Below, piece after piece: positions 37,301-49,300 of a DNA stretch of 64,000 bases. Both the position numbers and the translations under genes were made by a program. The DNA comes from Ligula intestinalis. Its lineage: Eukaryota; Platyhelminthes; Cestoda; Diphyllobothriidea; Diphyllobothriidae. Each line of letters starts with the position of its first letter. Position 1 is the stretch's first letter. Under the pieces are notes generated by a model that was not told the DNA's origin, did not search any database, and saw only the letters and a program-made list of their open reading frames with translations. Location of the stretch: assembly GCA_036362985.1 (NCBI GenBank), contig JAYGXS010000003.1, positions 79,210,100 through 79,274,099 on the forward strand, read 5' to 3'.

Positions 37301-40300
37301 GTGAGCGCATGTCGAAGATCGCCGGCGGAGCACTCAAGGTCATAGATGAGAATGTTCAGTTGGTCGACACCTGGTTGGCTCACAAACGTACCCTCGCCGT
37401 GGTTCGTTTCCGTCGCCGGCGGTACACTCTGAACGAGGAAACAATAAAAAGCAGTGTCTTAGTGAAAGGTGATTGGCCAGAATCTGTCAGTTCGGCGTCG
37501 GCCAACTCTAAATCACGATAAGGATAGGCTGTGTAAGAATCTTCGGTTTATTGTTTCATAGTTATGGGAAGTAACCTTATGTGCATCAACTATTATGTTA
37601 ATTACTACTTCACTGTTAAATTGTGTTGTGTGTAGTGGCTAATGAGTGAACTGGGAGTCAGACGGCGACGGCTCCTCCTTATCCTCTGCTCGTGTGAATT
37701 CTGGTATATGCGTATGTGTGTCAAGGGAGTCGAGTCGTGCTGTGGCGTGCGCAGATGGGTTCACCGGCCCTGTCAGCCACTGAGCCCGATCCCGCCTCTG
37801 GTCTTCTTGACTTTATCTTGACACCGGAATCAGATGGGTAAGGTGGGAAGAGAGAGTGCGATGGACGCTACGCAAGTACACTATCACTTGAGACTAATTC
37901 ACATGCTGGTCACAGTCCTTGCACCAACTTGTTGTGGAGCAAACTGTGGACATAATCGAAATCGATGGTCAACCTGCTATATTAATAAAGAATGCAAAGT
38001 TATTTTATTGTTTTTTTTCATCATTCATGTTTATTTGATGTGCTGAGAGTTGCTCTTCGTTTATTCTGTTGGTAAAATTTACATTGACACCCACTTCAGA
38101 TACCACTCCTGCAGTCACTTTCAGTTTCAGTATTTTTAGTTTAGTTTAGTTTTCAATATATTATTAAATTATTATTTTAATTGTAGTTTTGGTTAAGTTT
38201 TTAGTTTAGTAAGATACCACCAAATTTAGATGAATACTGTATATTATACTAAACTAAACTGAACTATACTAAAATGAATTGACCCAACTAAAAACTAACA
38301 TCAACAAAAAACTAAAATTAAATTACTAACCTGAATAATTAATGAAAAACTAATCTTAAGTAGTGCCACATGTCTGTAAAACAGAATTCCGGGGTAGGGG
38401 GTATCTAAAGTGAGCATCCAACTTAGCTCCGACCATTTTCCAAATATTACTCTCGACTTTCTTGGCGTAGAAGTATAAATTTGACGAAAAGTGACGCATT
38501 TTATGGTTTCTTGTACACATTTTGCTACTTTCCCCATGTAAGGCTCACCCTTAAAAGCCCCGTTACCAGTACAATAGTCACCGGTTATTAAGCCCACGGT
38601 TAATAGGCCCAGCCGCGTATTAAGCCCAAAGCAGCTTGGGACGGAATTTTACACAGCAAAATCCGCCGGCTAATAAGCCCAGTTTGCCAACAGGATAGAG
38701 TTAAATTCCCATCTCTCTACACTCTGCAACGCGGTCTACAGACATCAGATTTCATAAAACTCGACAGTTTCTGGTGCCTGGAGAAGGACATCAAAGAGCA
38801 CTTGGGAGTGAAGTTTCCTCCAAAACAGCTGACACTAGACCGCTTTTTTTAAACGTGTCGCAAATCATGTTTTGTTTGTTTTGTTATTACATCAAATACA
38901 GACAAACAGTATTCTTTTCTTATACATAACAAGCTCTATACATAATACAGTACGTATGTAATGTAAAGTGCCTATCCTGCGTTTGCTATTCAAGAACTAG
39001 GACTTTCCGGTTAGTGCGCATGCCGCTTATTAAGCCCAATTTGGTCTGGGTCCGAGGTGGACTTAATAGCCGGCGACTACTGTAATCCCATTTTCCGATG
39101 TATAGCCTTAATAATAATCATACATTACTACGTATTTAAAAATAGTAGTAGTATAATAAAACACAAATCCCCATAGGCCTACCTCATTCAGCAGGCCGGG
39201 CAGGCTGGTCTTCTTCTCCCGCAACCAGGCTCGTGCTCGTCCTAGGCTTGCACGCAGCATCTGCACCTGCCACAACCGTTCAACTGCCTCCGAGCGGAAC
39301 TTGATGACTGCTCGCTCCGCCGCGCCCAGATCCTGTCCCAGCTGGGCGGCCTCGTCCAAGGTCGTCTGGGCAGCTGCAGCCTGCAGCTTCTCCATCATCC
39401 TCGTGAACTCGGCGCGTTTAGTTGTCACCTGTGTCTGCAGGCTGCTCAGCTTCACCATCGAATGCAGGCCCTGCAGATCGGGCGACAGACTGTCGAGGTC
39501 ACCGGCAGATTCCCTGGTGGAGGTCCGGTGGTCAGCCGACTGCGGCTTGCTCAGCAGAACATTGAGCTCCAGCTGCTGGACGCGTTCCAACTCCGAAAAC
39601 TCCACCTCCCAGCCTTGCAGCCAAGTGCGTAAATCCATCAGCCGGGCGGAGAGGGCTTCTTGTTCGGCGGCTTTGGCCTGTTGTTTGGCTTCACTTTGCC
39701 GCAGATGGGTCTCCAGACCGCGCTGCAGGCGTTCGCCGCGTTGACACTGCTCCTGGAAGACGTGTCGTCCAGCGGTTGCCCGTTGGTTCTCCACTTCCAT
39801 CAGATCTCTAATCACCTGCATCTGCGTCTCCATGGCAGCGAGGCTGTGTTTCAGAAGGTCCGCCTGTGAGGAGGACGATGGTGTTGTCGTTGGCGTTTCA
39901 GTCGCACTGTTGTGCACCTTGAAGGCTAGGGTGTCAATATCACGGACACTGGTGAGTAGACTGCAAACCCTCTGATGCGCAGCCTCCGAGGTGGAAACGA
40001 GGCTCTCAAGAGACTGCTGAAGCTGTTGGTAGCGCGCCTGGAGCTCCTGTACAATCTCTTCCAAGAGTTGACTAGGCATGTACTTGTCTGGAGTTCTGCT
40101 GGCCTGGAGCTTGAGAGCCATGTCACGCAATTTTTTCAGCTTACTGGCGCCTTCAGTGGCCTTCGCGAGCTTTGAATTGGCGGCCACAAGGTTCTGTTGC
40201 CGGGCATCCAGCTGGACCTGGATCCGCCGGGCATTGGCTTGACATTCGGCCTGATCCCAAGCGAAGAAGCCGGCTCGACTGGTAGCGGCGGCGGCTGCGG

Positions 40301-43300
40301 CAGCTGCAGTCTGTTCAAACATTATCCTCCTTTCGGGTGACGAGGCTGGAAGCAGTGTGCCTTCATGTTCACGCAGCCACTGGTTAAACTGCTGGACTGC
40401 GGCGAGGAACTCTTCTAGACCGCGGATCCTCTCCTGTAGTCGCTTATCTATCCCCTCTAGAGTCTGTCTAGTGACTTGTAGATTTTGATGACAGCTGGCG
40501 GTGAGTTCAGCGTGAAGACCAGGAGACCTCAAGTGTTCCGACTTCAGTGCTGTCAGACGCGCGGAAAGCGTCTCTAACTGGGGCTGGGTTTCCTCCTGCA
40601 GACGCCTTCGGGCTCTTACCAGCTCCTCAATGGACTCCTGTAGGGAGGCAAGTTTCGCTTTGCCTTCGGCAGTGACTGCAGTGTCAGGACTGGAGGGCTG
40701 GAAGTCGAAATTTACGGTGAGATCTTGTAGAACCCGGTTGATTTCTCCAGAGAGCTCCCGCAGACGACTCTCAGCGTTCTTTTGTTCTGATACCGTGGCT
40801 GACAGGACAGTACGAGCACTCTCCAGTTGTGCGGCGATTTGTGCACTTCGCTGCGACAGGGCTCGCACCTTTTCCACGGCCTGATTACACTTTTGCATCA
40901 TCTGCGGTCTGAGGCAGTTGGTTTCCCACTGTTCTAACTGTGCTTTCAGACCCTCTAGTTCCTCCAATGCACGCAACGGGTCATCGGCAGACGAGGTTGC
41001 CGCGTTGCAGCGTTCCGCGACTCTGGCCTGAAAGCCGTCCAGCCAGACTTGAAGCGCGTTCAGTTCCCTGTCTCCATTCCGCCTTCGCTCGACCTCCTCC
41101 GCCAAGGCCGCCACCAGAACGTCCAATCGCCTCTGACTGACCTGTTCCCACTGCTGGCACAGTTGTCGGACAAAGGTCTCTTCTGCGGCTGATCCAAGGC
41201 TGCGCAAACGACCAAATATTTCATCACCACTTCCGGTCTCCGCCTTCAATGCCGTCAGTCGAGTCTGGAGACTCTGAAGTTCGCTTGTTGGACAGGCGTT
41301 CTGAAGCCGACTCTCAACGGTATCACAGTCCTCCGCAAAACGCGTAATCAGACTCTCCGCCAATCGAGCCAGCGGTCTGAGTTCATTCTGATCCGCGACG
41401 AGCTTCTCCCATCGGACAGTGGCCGCCTGACTCGTGGTCTTCAAGCCATTCCACGCGGCGACTAGCTGATCCAGCCTCGTGTGAATTGCAGTTATGTTGG
41501 AGAGGTTGAAGCCACTGTCTGTAAGCCTGCTCTCAGCTGTTCGTTGCAGTCCTTCTAGACTGTCCGAATGTGACGTGAGCACTTTCTGCGCAAGTGAGCT
41601 GACACGGGCAAGCCCGAGGTCGCGCACAGTATCCTGTGCGTCGGCGGAGAAGTTGAGTGAAGGAGGTGGTCGAGCGGCCTCACTCTCCAACTCGCTCGAG
41701 GATACTCTTAGCTGGCCCTCGAGTTGGTTCGCGTTGGTGAGCCAGCTCTCAGCGGACTGTAAGATAGCGGTGACCTCGTCAACAGCCCTGGTCAACCACT
41801 CCGCATAAGTCTGGAAGGCTTCCTCCACTTCCTGCATTTTGCTCTCCATTGTGCAAACAGGAAGACCTCGGGACTGCGTCAAAAAGTGCCGTACGTTGTC
41901 GCTCAGCGGGGCCAAACCAAAGTCTGTAGGGGCGCATTTGAATGTCCGACTTTCAGCCGACTTGTTGGCCAAAGCTTCTATCGCGTAATCGCAGTCTTTC
42001 ACTAGGTCCTTTAGCCCTGCCAGCCGAGTCCTGAGATCTCCGGTGTGGGCGATCGGCAATTTGAGATATACTGACTGTCGAAGACTGGCCATATTGGAGG
42101 AGACCGCTTCAAATATCTCCTCCGCGAGATTGCAAAACCCTGTCCAGCTGGTGGAGGTGGCTTGCATGTGAGACTTGAGCTTTTCGAAATCCGCCTGAGT
42201 CTCTTTTAGTAGACTATTAGCCTGGCTAATAGCCTCCTTCAGCTCCGCACCCGGAGTACGAATACGTGAGGCCTGTTGGGTGAGTTTCTTTAGTTCAACC
42301 AGCGTCTGCGGAACTGCAGTTTTAAGTGTCTGAAATCTCTCGTTACAGGAGTCGATTGTTTCAGCATCCACTTGCTCCACACTCAAGAGCTCCGCAATTT
42401 CCCCCTTCACCTCCAAGACGGTTTCGGTGGCTGAGTTCAACTTCTCAGTAGCCACCCGCATCTCCTCCATAGTGGCGTTTAACTCTTCGGACATCTTTTG
42501 TAAGCGCTCTACCTGTTCAGCCCTGAATCTCCGGAATTCCTCTATACAAGTGTCTAAACAACCTGGCACCGATCTTTGCCTAGGTGTTACACACAGAAGC
42601 GTATAATCGGAGCGTGAGGTCTGGTAGCAGGACTTCACTTTTTCAACCTCCGACTTGAACTCTGACAGCAAATTTGCACTTTGGTGCTCAAGCCGGCTCC
42701 GCAATGCTTCCAGGTCTTCTAGGCCACATTTACCGTCGCCGGTTTTTACTTGCTTTGCTAGGGCATCCGTCTGCTTTTTAATCTCCTCGTAGTCCGCCTC
42801 CAGACGCCGGGCCACCGCGAGTACCCTCGACATGTTCTGGCTCAGGCCTGTTTGAGAGACAATTTGTTCGTTCACATAGCGTTGAAGAGCTGAGGCCCTG
42901 TCGAATTCCCGCTCAACCAGTCCCGTAAGCTGATTGATCGAGGAGCCGGTTGAGCAGTCTGCCAGGTCGGTGGATAGTTGGCGTATGCGGCCAATGAGCT
43001 GGTTCAATTCTGTCTCCGTAGTCTCCCCAGTCACTCTGGCCTGCAAAGATTGCAGCGCTGTTAGACTGTCCGCCTCCTTACGCGTCACGGTCTCCAGAGC
43101 GGCAGTCTGTGCACGCAACTTCTGTCCAGGACGTGCGGTGGCCGAGGAGTGTTCGAGTTGGGTCTTTGCAGACTCGGCAAGAACGGAGTCGATGAGGCGG
43201 TCGAGGGCTTTAGCGGCCTCAGAAAAACGTCCCCACAGCTCCATCTCCTTGCCCAGCTGGCGTTGCAGGCGCTGGCGACGATCACTGATCCCCTTCTGGC

Positions 43301-46300
43301 GTTCGCACACCTGCCACAGGTCTTCTATGCGATCGGGTGGTTTGGAGACGCGCTGTCGTAGCACTGCCAGCCTCTTCTCCACGTCCTTTTCCATGGCATT
43401 CATATCCTAAAAGTCGGGAAAAAACGCCAGTGATGAAGAGAAAGACACTTCGGATGCTTATGAGTATAGCCTAGTGCCATCGCCGTGTTCATATTCAGTT
43501 TGCATAACTGCCTACTTATTCAGTAATAGTAGATGCTTTTTAGCCATCGACGTTCGAAATAATCCATCCATTTATCACATTGCACCTACACTTACGAATT
43601 TTTAATAAGAAAGAACGGGACGAGTGAGTTCTGTTGAGGATCAGTGAACGTTCCCCAACGAATCTGTTGTGAGAGCAAGTAGACGTGATCACTCGACCAA
43701 GAACTTTATTTGCCTGACGTCTCGGATTCCACCGCCGATGCATCCTCAGAGGCCAGAGCAGAAACGCGTAATTCATACACAGGGAGTTGCAGTATTTATA
43801 GGATACATTCACTTTGCCACTTCACACTTATAACTATTAACAATTCCCCCATAGAGTATAATTGCTTGCTTGTGCACTAATTAGTTCATGGCCGCCATGC
43901 GGGTTGTGGCCTGGTGAACTTTCATCACCCGTGCTGGATTTCAGCATGGTGATTACTTGGCCATCTAGCCCCCTGGTACCGGGGTTGTGCTGAACAGCCC
44001 CAAGTGGCTAATTGATCTGACTAAACGAAGTCTCATCACCGAGCATGGTTTTGTTAGGTCACTGCACTACCGTGAAGTGATAATTTTTATCGAGTGCGGT
44101 TTTCGAAGGTGCGTCTCGCAAATAGACCCGGATTTTGTTCCAGTATAATAAATGTACTATTTTAGTCTAAGTAATCCTTCCACATCTAGAAGGCATTTTA
44201 GACTATTTGCTAGCATCTACTGAAATCGGACACTGACTTTATCTTGGCACCGTGGCACATTAGTTAAAATTGTATAAATTTTATGCCATTCGGTGTTCCC
44301 AATTTCTACCCACAAATCCTTTCACCTGTCCACTAAAGCAAATTTCCGTTGATGAAAGCTCGCCGATTGCTAAGAGAAAACCCTCGTCCTGTCCTGTCCT
44401 GCCTTGGGGCTTACTTTCGAGTCCCACCACTAGCCATACAACGACTAGTAAATTAGGCAGATAGAAAATGTGGGCAAAGACAAGCATCTAGATCTGCCAG
44501 CGGCCTACAACGTCTTGCGCCATTGTGTGGGAAAAAGACGGAACGAAGCCAAACCAAACGCAAGAGTGGCAAACGAAGAGGATCCCACAAGGAACCGGCC
44601 TGAAGAGGAGGCGGGGTCACCAGGACCCTCTAACGGGTGACAAGGTGGCACACGAATTGCTGTTCATGACCCCCAGCTCCAATGACAGCTAATTAGCGTA
44701 CACCACTATAATTGCCCCCAGACCCCTGTGACGGCTAATTACCCTCCTCCCCATCCTTTTTTGATTGCTGTTTCTAACCCCTTGAAAATCCCATGATTTC
44801 TGACAGTTGATTGGCCTATGGCTACTATAATTACCCATTTTTTGGTTGCTTTCTCATCTCTGAAGATGGACTCCTGTAAGAGTTCGAAAGCTCAGAAAAA
44901 TAAGTCAATTGATCTGGTGCCCGACACGCCTTTTACGTCGTCCATAAAATTACATGGATCACGAACCTTCTCATTCATTCGAAAGGCAAGGCTGAATGTG
45001 TACTTCACCGATGTAGTAGAAGAACAGTTAAGTTCCGCTTTGCCCAGGAGCCCACAGCGTGAACCCGCCAACCCGTCACATAGCGACTATAATGATATGA
45101 TGAAATAGATCCGAAGAAGCAAAAGGAGACCGAAATGGTCGTTTCTAGCTTGTTAGCCGTCATCAGCCAGTCATACACAATCTCAAGGGTTGGAACTTAC
45201 GAGATTTGAACGCGGGACCTTTGGTCATTGAGTTCAATACTTTACCACGGCACCACGGCCTCCTTGCTTTGTCGGTTGAGATGACGAATAGGATGAATAT
45301 GCAAATCTCAGTTCAAATCTCGGGGGTTCCAACCTTTGAGATTAGGTATGACTAGCTGATGACGGCTAACAAACCAGAAATGCCCATTCCGGTCTCCCTT
45401 TGCTTGGTCGGAAACATTTCATCATAGCATCATAGTCACTATGTGACGGTCTGGCGGGTTCACATTGTGAGCTGCTGGGCGAAGCGAAACTTAATTTTTC
45501 CTCTACTAGATCGGCAAAGCACGTATATTCATCATGTTCCCGATCTCAACCGACAAAGCAAAGAACCCATGGTGCCGTGGTAGAGTACTGAACTCAATGA
45601 CCAAAGGTCCCGGGTTCAAATCTCGCGGTTTCCAACCTTTGAGATTAGGTATGACTGGCTGATGACGGCTAACAAACCAGAAATGCCCATTACGGTCGCC
45701 CCTTGCGTTGTCTGATCCATTTAATCAAATACAAGAGGGACAGAAATGGTCATTTCTGGCTTATGAGCGGTCATCATGTGGTGCCCCACTTGAGTCCCGA
45801 ACCCGCAACCCCTTGATCAGAAGTCCAACGCTCTGACCATTGAGCCACGGGTTCATTGTCTTGCCGGTTGAGATTAGGAGTATTGGCATTCGTGGATTAA
45901 CGCTCACCGATTGCTAACCGAACTCACTCGGCCCGTTCTGCAAGCATCTTAGCGGGTCTTAAATTGCTCAGGATTCTGCTGTACTATAATAAATATAAAA
46001 TTTTAATTTAAGTAACCCTTTCTCACTTAAAATGCATTTTAGAATTTCTGTAAGCATTTAATGAGATTGGTCTACGACGGCGGGGTTAAAGCTGTAGGCC
46101 AGCTTCCTTAAAATCGCATACCATTCGCCTTTCTCAAACTCTCTCCACAAATTTCGTTAATGTGTTCACTAAAAAGAATTTTGTTATCCCGTTCAAAGTA
46201 TTTATAATAGCAGGCTGTGCTAGATGCAGCCGCAAACGACTCGCTCGTTCGCACGCCAACCTGATGACTCATCCCACGCCGCATTATCGATCGGCAGATA

Positions 46301-49300
46301 GACCGTGTGCGTCAAAATATCGCACAGGCCGCCGATGGGATAAGTGTTCGGCCCAGCCACTTGGGTGAGCCGTAAAGCCAGTCAGCATGCCCACCCCTCA
46401 AGGATACTGTCTGATTGGTCCGATTGCTGTCCGACCTTGTGAGTACGCATATGCTCCATTTCGGCCTTAAAAATATTCTACAAAGTACGTAAATACCCTT
46501 TCATTCATGCGTCCCGTGCTGTTGAATTTCTCTCTGACTTTTGAGAAGATTATAGCAGGTTGAACTACTAAAGAGAACGGAAGGTAGGCTGAACTCATTT
46601 CTGACAACTCTAGATTTCCGCCGAAATGGAAGGTAATTGGATGACTTACTTCTAACTGTCGGATATTTGACGCTAAACTCTTTTGTTTGACGCTGACAAG
46701 TTCTGCCACTGTCGACGCTGGAGGATGTGGAAGTTCAGCCTGGTCCTCCAATTTCCCCAAGGTCTCCTCAAATGCATCCAGCGACGCGGTGATGTCCCGC
46801 ACTCCCCGGATGGCCTCCTTCCACAGGGACATGTTCTTCTCCACCTGATGTTCCTTGCCTTCTGCGGACTTGATGGCGGCAGTCAAACGGGCCTTGAGTG
46901 CAAGAGCCCGTTCTCTGAAACCACCCACTGGCACGCTGGCCGCGGTCTCCACCAGTTCCACAATTTGGGTCGGACCTTCGGAGTTCAGGGCGCTGGAGAC
47001 CTCGGCGTATTGCAGAGCTGAAGCCTGGCAACGGTGAAGCAGGGTTTCCATGGAGGCGGGACTTTCCAAAGAGGGTGACTGCTGGGAGAGTTGAGCTTCT
47101 AGTGGCTTCAACCACTGCTCGAAGGCCATCAGCCTGGAATCAAGATCGCTGTGTTCTCTCAATCGCGCCATTACCTGAAGTGGTTGAAAAAGTTTTCAGT
47201 TACCTAACGCCTGATTTTGCGAACGTTACTTAAAAAAATTCAATTGTGTATTCAGAAGATGGGCGGGAAATTCTGTTCATCAGACTGCATAAACTATTGA
47301 AATCCACCAAAGTAGTTGGTCCCCAGTAAGTACACTCCGAGTGTTTTGAGCGTTTTAAACATAATAAAATACCATGATGTGAGCGACTAGGTTGAAATCG
47401 AACTGAATGCGGAACTTGGGCCAATGAATTCAACTGATCCATCACCACACCAGCAGCAAAAATCTCTAAAATTTAGATGCGGGATGAAAAGCGAAGTACT
47501 TGCATATTGATATTATATCTCTCAGTGTGCACACATTTTTCGACTCCTGTTTATTCTTAAACCAATCAGAAGACCCGGTTTGTTTGGTCATCGAGCCTTT
47601 TAAGTCCAGTGCCCTATTTCTGAGTCAAAATCCATTGATCCGTTGGTTATGATTGTAAACAGGGCGTTTACGATCAGGTTACGAGATATGCTGATGCCGT
47701 TGTACCTTGGAGTTTAACCTGTAGCGCTTGCCGGCAGCCACAAAAGGATCAGTAATATAAGCAAGAGGGAGTGTTGGAAATATTAAGACACAAGGCATGC
47801 AACAGCAGCTTTTGGTTTTATAAGAAGGAAACATCCTTACACATCTTGTCTAAGAACTATATTTCAACAGCCCACGGGGCCTGATGTGCGCCTGACGAAT
47901 AGTAATTCGCAGCCGATAAGTTTTAGCAACAAAGAAAGGAAAGACTGGACTGAACATGTCTAGCGTATTTGCTCTTAACAGCCAGGTGCCTGACCTTGCG
48001 TCTAAGCAGCTGCGCTGACTAGTCACATTAACTAGACTGAAAATGACTACTTCGATGCCGATTCACCACAACACGCGGATGTATCACGAGTTTTATACCC
48101 AGTCTGATAGGTAGCTCGTCGTAAATAACAACCAGTTGAGCAATAAAAGTAAATCAGGGAACCTCACCCTGTCATATTCGCTGTGAATTGCCTCAAAGTA
48201 TCCATCCACCTTCTTTGCAATGGCCTCTGTTTCCCGTTGTGCGGAAATTGATGCACTCGAGAATTTCGGCATTTCAAGGTCGCAAAGTTGATTGGCCAGG
48301 GCTTGAAGGCCATTCAGTTGCTGCCTCAGCGCCTCCTCTCGTTGCATTGCCTCTTCAAGTTTCGGAATGCGCAGCTGTAAACTGCTGTAATCCTCCAAAT
48401 TGACCATCGTTGGCCGCCGGCTGGAAGTTGTGCCTTCCAGGCTTGCGAGCGTCGAAGCCACAGAGGACAGGCTCTCGTAAAACTGCTTGTATATGCATAC
48501 AAAGGAGCGCACCAATTCTAGATGATCCTATCAAGGGAAAGGGAGATTTCACGTATGACTGCCTACAGAGTGTGCGGGGTAGTAAACGAGCCTTAATCAT
48601 ACTTTCCAAAATCGAAGGACTAGCGCAATGTTAACCATAATTCGGAAATGTGCCTTTGTTTCTAAAATATTACTAACAGTAGGGGTTGGCATATTCATTA
48701 AAGTTCAGAATAATCACAAGATACTTCAGCCAGGTGAAAATGCGCTTTTTGAACTGTGAAAGACTTTATTTATTATTAAATGACTAGTGAATTAGTATAA
48801 ATCTTTGTCATTGATTTTCGAAGGGCTAAAAATCTATTCAACAGAAAAGGTGCACGATAATATTCCTTCTTGTACACACTCCAAAAGCCTACCTGCAGTG
48901 ACCCTGTAGTGCGATCCACCTTTGAAGCCGTGTCACGCATGAGGTCACGTGATTGTGGATCTCGGTCCGCTTCTGGGACAGCCAATCACTGATGCCGCAG
49001 GCTGTGTCAACGCTCGACCTCAAGTGGCTGCTAGCAAGTGCACCTACACCAGCCTGTCTACGTCAAGTTCCATGTGGCTGACTCAGACAGGACCTCCCGG
49101 CGACGATTGCCCCGTTCATACACTTTGGATGCGGCCCTCTTGTGGGTGGCCGTGCACTCGCCCGACAGTCAGCTTCCTCCTACCTATTCTCCACTACCTC
49201 TGTAAAGAGTACCCTTTTCCCTGTTATAGTCAAGCATCTGGATACAAGTTTTTTGCCTCTATTTTCCGTGATCTTAGCGGTAGCTGTTGCTTGTGCCTTT

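Larger units (their letters stand above)
37429..38571. other. Intron with interspersed repeat and TTTAG inverted repeat
   Basis: It contains the GA-tract family copy (about 37720-37960) and a TTTAGTTTAG-rich inverted repeat (about 38130-38330). No gene is recognised. Confidence 0.45.

Noticed and set aside
39301..43410. Several plus-strand frames antisense to the giant exon
   Set aside because: They are shadows of the Leu/Glu/Ala-rich minus-strand coding sequence, with no motifs and no splice sites.
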